Source of the DNA: a bacterium
Lineage (GTDB): Bacteria; Bacillota; Clostridia; Christensenellales; Aristaeellaceae
Length of the DNA: 64,000 nucleotides
Reading direction: 5' to 3'
Assembly: GCA_004563405.1 (NCBI GenBank)
Contig: SFTH01000004.1
Location: 124,001-188,000 of the forward strand
Of the stretch, positions 60,146-64,000 are shown in pieces. The first letter of the stretch is position 1; each line of letters starts with the position of its first letter. The notes under the pieces are model-generated. The model saw nothing but the letters and a program-made list of their open reading frames with translations. It searched no databases and was not told the origin of the DNA. Position numbers and translations under genes: made by a program.

Positions 60146-60808
60146 ATGGCAAAAGGGGCGCTGTCGGCAGGAAGCGCCGTGTTCGCGCGCATGCCGCAAC
60201 CGCCAGCCTGGCTGATCAGTGAAAGCCGCCTGGTGCGCATTGCCCGGGGAGAGCTGTTGCTGCGCAGCGGAGACGGCCTGAAATATGTCTACATCGTGCA
60301 CAGCGGAAAGATCATGATCTTCAGCACCGGCGAAAACGGCCAGGAGAGCAAGGTTGTGATGGTGCCGGAGGGCGGCATTGTGGGCGAGATGGAGGCCATC
60401 GCCGGCGTGGAGCGCATCGTATATTCGGCGCGGGCCTTCGAGGCCAGCGAGCTCGTTCGCATCCCGATGGAATCCTTTTTGCGCTGGGTGTGCGGGGACG
60501 CTTCGGCATGCTGGGGGCTGACGCGGGTGATGGCGGAGAAGCTGTGCGCCGCTTCGCTGCAATCCAGCCAGTACACCAGCTCGAACGCCATGCAGCGCCT
60601 GGTGTCCCAGCTGCGGCAGATCGGCGCGGGGCGCGTCAGCTACACGCGGCAGGAGCTGGCGGAGGCCTGTTGCATGAGCCTGCGCACGGTGAACCGCTGC
60701 GTCAAGCGCCTGCACGAGGAGGGGCTGATCTCCCTCTCCCGTGGAAAGATAGAAATCGACCAGAGCCAGATCGAGGCGCTGGAAGAATGGACCAACAGCG
60801 ATATTTGA
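60146..60808 (+). CDS. Crp/Fnr family transcription regulator
   Basis: A 220-residue regulator with an N-terminal cyclic-nucleotide-type beta roll (about 25-125; YVYIVHSGKIMIFSTGENG, GGIVGEMEAIAG) and a C-terminal winged helix (YTRQELAEACCMSLRTVNRC, then HEEGLISLSRG). The residues that bind cAMP in Crp are not clearly kept, so the signal is unknown. The ATG at 60146 follows GGGGGAG; the upstream ATG at 60110 lacks a site. It begins the nucleoside-uptake operon and may regulate it. Confidence 0.88.
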   Translation: MAKGALSAGSAVFARMPQPPAWLISESRLVRIARGELLLRSGDGLKYVYIVHSGKIMIFSTGENGQESKVVMVPEGGIVGEMEAIAGVERIVYSARAFEASELVRIPMESFLRWVCGDASACWGLTRVMAEKLCAASLQSSQYTSSNAMQRLVSQLRQIGAGRVSYTRQELAEACCMSLRTVNRCVKRLHEEGLISLSRGKIEIDQSQIEALEEWTNSDI

Positions 60809-60823
60809 TGGGAGGACGAAGCA

Positions 60824-61780
60824 ATGTACAATGTGATCATGGACTGCGATCCCGGTCATGACGACGCCATCGCCCTGCTGCTTGCTTCCAGGGCGGACAA
60901 CATCCGCATTCTGGGCGTGACCACGGTGGCCGGAAACAGCTATCTGGAGAACGTGACCCGCAACGCCCGCAAGGTGCTCGATTACGCCGGAGTGACGGAT
61001 GTGGACGTGTACGCGGGCGCGAGCAAGCCGATGATGCGGGATCTGTACCGCCTCACCGGCGCGATCATCCACGGCGAGGATGGCCTGGGCGGGCCAACGA
61101 TTCCCGACGCGGTGACGCCCGTGCGGCCGGAGCACGCGGTGGAGTTCATCATCCGCACCCTGCGGGAGTGCCCGGAGAAGGTGACGCTGATTCCCACGGG
61201 CCCGCTGACGAACATTGCCATGGTGCTGCTTCAGGCGCCGGACGTGAAGGAGAAGATCGACCGCATCGTCATCATGGGCGGTGCGATCTACGATCCCGGC
61301 AACGTGACCAGCGCGGCGGAGTTCAACATCTATCAGGACCCCGAGGCGGCGCGCATCGTGTTCCAGAGCGGCTGCAACATCTATCTCAACACGCTGGATA
61401 TTTCCATGAAGGCGGTCTTCTACGAGGAGGACAAGGAGAGCATCCGCGCCCAGGGCGGCAAGATTCCCACCTTCGTGGCGGAGTTGCTGGACTTCTTCGG
61501 CGCGACCCATGTGGAGCACTTCGGCTTCTTCGCCTGTCCGATTCACGACGCGCTGTGCGTGGGCGTGCTGATCGACGACGAGCTGGTGGAGTGGGAGCAC
61601 ACCTATGTGGACATCTCCTGCGCGGAGGAGCTCACCCGGGGCGAGACGGTGGCGGATCTTTGGAACGTGACCGGACACGCGCCCAACTGCTACATCTCCA
61701 AGAAGGTGGATCGGGAGCGCTTCGTGAAGATGATTTCCAGCCACATGGGCAAGCCCTACGTCTCCAAGGGCAAGATTTAA
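60824..61780 (+). CDS. inosine-uridine preferring nucleoside hydrolase
   Basis: A 318-residue nucleosidase of the IU-NH family, splitting nucleosides to base and ribose with a bound calcium. The motif MDCDPGHDDAIALLLA is diagnostic, with the second set in PTGPLTNIAMVL and AAEFNIYQDPEAA; the catalytic His lies in the FACPIHDALCVG segment. GGGAGG precedes the ATG. It lies between a Crp-like regulator and a BMP-type binding protein, fitting nucleoside salvage. Confidence 0.93.
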   Translation: MYNVIMDCDPGHDDAIALLLASRADNIRILGVTTVAGNSYLENVTRNARKVLDYAGVTDVDVYAGASKPMMRDLYRLTGAIIHGEDGLGGPTIPDAVTPVRPEHAVEFIIRTLRECPEKVTLIPTGPLTNIAMVLLQAPDVKEKIDRIVIMGGAIYDPGNVTSAAEFNIYQDPEAARIVFQSGCNIYLNTLDISMKAVFYEEDKESIRAQGGKIPTFVAELLDFFGATHVEHFGFFACPIHDALCVGVLIDDELVEWEHTYVDISCAEELTRGETVADLWNVTGHAPNCYISKKVDRERFVKMISSHMGKPYVSKGKI

Positions 61781-61791
61781 AGTGTGCTTTT

Positions 61792-61812
61792 GCGCCGGAG
61801 GCCTTCCGGCGC
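61792..61812 (+). terminator. intercistronic hairpin before the BMP gene
   Basis: GCGCCGGA pairs with TCCGGCGC around GGCCT. No T-run. Possible mRNA processing site. Confidence 0.4.
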
Positions 61813-61840
61813 TGAAAGAATAAGAACGGAGGTAGAACGC

Positions 61841-62920
61841 ATGAAAAAATTCCTGACCCTGATTCTGGCGCTTGCAATGGTGCTGACCATGTTCGCAGGC
61901 GCGGCAATGGCCGAGGGCGAACCGCTGAAGGTCATCTGCCTGCTCAACGGTACCCTGGGCGACAAGTCCTTCTTCGACTCCGCCGCCGCGGGCATCAAGC
62001 TCATCAACGAAAACATTGAGAACGTGGACGCGACCTATGTGGAAATGGGCTACGATTCCTCCGTGTGGGCGACCACGCTGGCGGACGTGTCCGAGGGCGA
62101 TTACGACATCATCATCGTGGGCACCTATCAGCTGCAGGATGCCCTGCAGGAGATTGCGCCCCAGTATCCCGACAACCGCTACATCATCTTTGACTCCAAC
62201 GTGGATTACTCCGCAGGCGACTGCGACAACGTGTACTCCATCTCCTTCAAGCAGAACGAGGCTTCCTACCTGGCGGGCGCGCTGGCGGCGATGCTGGCCG
62301 AGCAGGAGGGTAAGAATGTGATCTCCGCCGTTGGAGCGATGGAGATTCCGGTCATCAATGACTTCGTGGTCGGCTACATCCAGGGCGCGACCGACGTCAA
62401 CCCCGACATCAAGGTCATCACCTCCTATGTGGGCAACTTCAACGATACCGCCATCGCCAAGGAACTGGCGGAGATTCAGATCAACAGCGGCTCCTGCGTG
62501 TGCTTCAACGTGGCCTCCCAGGCGGGCCTGGGCATGATCGAAGCGGCGGCTGCGGCGGGCGTGTACGCCATCGGCGTGGACGCGGACCAGGCTGAGGCGC
62601 TGGCGGCGGACGGCAAGACCGACTTCGCCGACCACATCGTCTCCTCCGTGCTCAAGAACATCGACCAGGTTCTGCTGCTGTCCGTGCAGCGCCATCTGGA
62701 GGGCACCCTGCCCTACGGCACCGAGGAACCCCTGGGCATGATCGAGAAGGCCGTGGGCCTGGCCGATTCCAACGACTACTACATGGGCATGACCACCGAG
62801 GAGATGCGCGCGAAGATCGCCGAGCTGACCGAGAAGATCAACTCCGGCGAGATCACCGTCGCCTCCGCCTTTGACGAGACGCTGGACGTGGCGGGCTACA
62901 TCGCCGCGGTCGCGCCGTAA
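61841..62920 (+). CDS. BMP-family nucleoside-binding protein of an ABC transporter
   Basis: A 359-residue Bmp/PnrA-like binding protein. The signal peptide MKKFLTLILALAMVLTMFAG ends in AAMAEG and has no Cys, so this is not a classical lipoprotein. The mature part has LNGTLGDKSFFDSAAAG, the conserved SISFKQNEASYLAGALAAML and GVDADQAEAL. Such proteins bind purine or other nucleosides. It is followed by its ATPase gene. Confidence 0.9.
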   Translation: MKKFLTLILALAMVLTMFAGAAMAEGEPLKVICLLNGTLGDKSFFDSAAAGIKLINENIENVDATYVEMGYDSSVWATTLADVSEGDYDIIIVGTYQLQDALQEIAPQYPDNRYIIFDSNVDYSAGDCDNVYSISFKQNEASYLAGALAAMLAEQEGKNVISAVGAMEIPVINDFVVGYIQGATDVNPDIKVITSYVGNFNDTAIAKELAEIQINSGSCVCFNVASQAGLGMIEAAAAAGVYAIGVDADQAEALAADGKTDFADHIVSSVLKNIDQVLLLSVQRHLEGTLPYGTEEPLGMIEKAVGLADSNDYYMGMTTEEMRAKIAELTEKINSGEITVASAFDETLDVAGYIAAVAP

Positions 62921-62938
62921 TCCGAAACCATGACGATT

Positions 62939-62966
62939 GCGAGGGGAGCCGTGCTCCCCTCGCTTT
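62939..62966 (+). terminator. intercistronic hairpin between binding protein and ATPase genes
   Basis: GCGAGGGGAGC (62939-62949) pairs perfectly with 62953-62963, followed by TTTC. It would let the binding protein be made in excess. Confidence 0.6.
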
Positions 62967-62991
62967 CAAACTGCGGGAGGAGATGCTGAAC

Positions 62992-64000
62992 ATGTCCGCA
63001 TTATTGGAACTGAAGGGAATCTGCAAGGTATACGGAAACGGCATCTATGCCAACCGCGAGGTCAGCTTTTCCGTGAATGCCGGAGAGATTCATGCGCTGG
63101 TGGGCGAGAACGGCGCGGGCAAATCCACGCTGATGAAGATTATCTACGGCATGGAGAAGCCGGACATGGGCGAGATCCGGGTCAACGGCAAGCCTGTCAG
63201 CTTTGCCTCGCCCCAGGATGCGATGGCCATGTCCATCGGCATGGTGCACCAGCACTTCATGCTGGTAGAATCCCTGTCGATTGTGGAAAACGTGGCGCTG
63301 GGCTACGAGCCCGCCCGCTTCGGCTTCATCAACCGCGCGGAGGCCCGCAGAAAGGTCGAGGAGATCATGAAGCTCTTCGATCTGAACGTGAACCCGGACA
63401 CCCGGGTGAGCGATCTGAGCGTGGGCCTCAAGCAGAAGGTTGAGATCATCAAGGCGCTCTATCGCGGCGCGCGCATCCTGATTCTGGACGAGCCCACGGC
63501 CGTGCTCACGCCCCAGGAGACCACGGAGCTCTTTGCCCGCCTCAAGCAGCTGCGCGACGACGGCTATACCGTGATCTTCATCTCCCACAAGCTGCGGGAG
63601 GTCATGGAGCTGTGCGACCGGGTGAGCATCATGCGCAAGGGCGAGATGATCGACACCGTAAACGTCAGGGACGTCACCCAGCAGCAGATTTCCGCCATGA
63701 TGGTGGGCGCGAATTACTCCGAGAAGCTGGACAAGGCTCCGGCGAAGCCCGGCGAGGTGCGCCTGCGGGTGAAGGATGCGGCGTGCGTGAACCGCTTCGG
63801 CAAGCGGGTGGTGGATGGCGTGTCGCTTACGGTGCGCGCGGGCGAGATTCTGGGCGTCGCCGGCGTGGAGGGCAACGGACAGAACGAGCTGGTGGAGATG
63901 ATCTTCGGGCTGCGCAAGCCCCTGGAGGGCAAAATCGAAGCCCTCGGGAAGGACGTGACCGGCCTGTCCATCCGCCGCCTCCGGGAGCTGGGCGTGGCCT
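62992..64000 (+). CDS. nucleoside ABC transporter ATPase (YufO/NupB-like), partial at window end
   Basis: At least 336 codons, running off the window. The first ATPase domain is complete: GENGAGKSTLMKIIYGMEKP (Walker A), SVGLKQKVEIIKALYR (signature, SVGLKQK form), ILDEPTAVLTPQE (Walker B). A second domain has begun (RAGEILGVAGVEGNGQNEL). This two-domain form is typical of BMP-dependent nucleoside importers, and two permease genes are expected beyond the window. It is intact, in contrast to the related sugar ATPase at 43620. ATG 62992; 62983 is an alternative start. Confidence 0.92.
   Translation, partial: MSALLELKGICKVYGNGIYANREVSFSVNAGEIHALVGENGAGKSTLMKIIYGMEKPDMGEIRVNGKPVSFASPQDAMAMSIGMVHQHFMLVESLSIVENVALGYEPARFGFINRAEARRKVEEIMKLFDLNVNPDTRVSDLSVGLKQKVEIIKALYRGARILILDEPTAVLTPQETTELFARLKQLRDDGYTVIFISHKLREVMELCDRVSIMRKGEMIDTVNVRDVTQQQISAMMVGANYSEKLDKAPAKPGEVRLRVKDAACVNRFGKRVVDGVSLTVRAGEILGVAGVEGNGQNELVEMIFGLRKPLEGKIEALGKDVTGLSIRRLRELGVA

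Noticed and set aside
1..64000. CRISPR array, insertion sequence or transposase
   Set aside because: No regularly spaced repeats outside the in-frame infB units and no transposase-like protein on either strand.

Overview
The window looks like chromosome of a GC-rich, endospore-forming member of the Clostridia (Bacillota). The evidence is a spoIIID gene, a T-box leader before proS, a yjdF-type RNA leader, a CD1247-like protein next to efp, pyrophosphate-type phosphofructokinase, Bacillota-style sigma-A promoters (several exact TTGACA-N17-TATAAT) and strong AGGAGG ribosome binding sites. The genus cannot be fixed from the sequence; Christensenellales or Oscillospirales-like gut lineages are plausible guesses. 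I see no tRNA or rRNA gene, CRISPR array, insertion sequence or prophage block.

Layout. 1-7442 (+): the translation cluster nusA-ylxR-ylxQ-infB-rbfA-nrnA-truB-ribF-like. 7468-11620 (+): rpsO, pnp and an M16 peptidase. 11690-22947 (-): a purine operon read purE-purC-purF-purM-purN-purO-AICAR transformylase-purD-purL, with a PurBox at its promoter. 23214-31583: mixed genes, namely DUF554, an M20 amidohydrolase, a GntR/ABC exporter operon, an MFS exporter, yjdF with its RNA leader, a UroD-family methyltransferase-like protein and a LysM-GH25 lysozyme. 31695-36669: sporulation/envelope-flavoured genes (spoIIID, an SH3 protein with an unidentified C-terminal domain, a 39-cysteine protein, a membrane protein) and an aldo/keto reductase. 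36796-42504: PPi-type phosphofructokinase, a decayed glycosyltransferase, a small conserved protein, and T-box plus proS. 42667-46146 (-): a ribose/galactose-type sugar ABC operon behind a perfect promoter and a hairpin-rich leader. 46677-49227 (-): pepP-efp-CD1247-like and SRP RNA. 49435-52626: a small HPr-like protein, Nudix plus sugar isomerase (-), and fba. 52652-56084: response regulator, ABC exporter and histidine kinase. 56101-58506: ylxM-ffh-rpsP-khpA. 58684 to the end: a diguanylate cyclase, then a Crp-like regulator, nucleoside hydrolase and BMP-type nucleoside ABC transporter that runs off the window.

How it works together. The left and right thirds are housekeeping (translation, RNA decay, SRP, purine synthesis). 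The nucleoside hydrolase and BMP transporter at the right end provide salvage that complements the de novo purine operon at the left.

Most important caution: purL, fba and the sugar ABC ATPase each carry one short internal deletion that removes a conserved catalytic segment and breaks the frame, while the rest of each protein is perfectly conserved. That recurrent pattern looks more like an assembly fault than biology. The glycosyltransferase at 38386-40084 (a stop plus a 1-base insertion) looks like a different kind of event. No clearly new multi-gene system stands out. The best candidates for new biology are the SH3 protein's C-terminal domain, the cysteine-rich protein, the palindrome cluster near 35.5 kb and the structured leaders.
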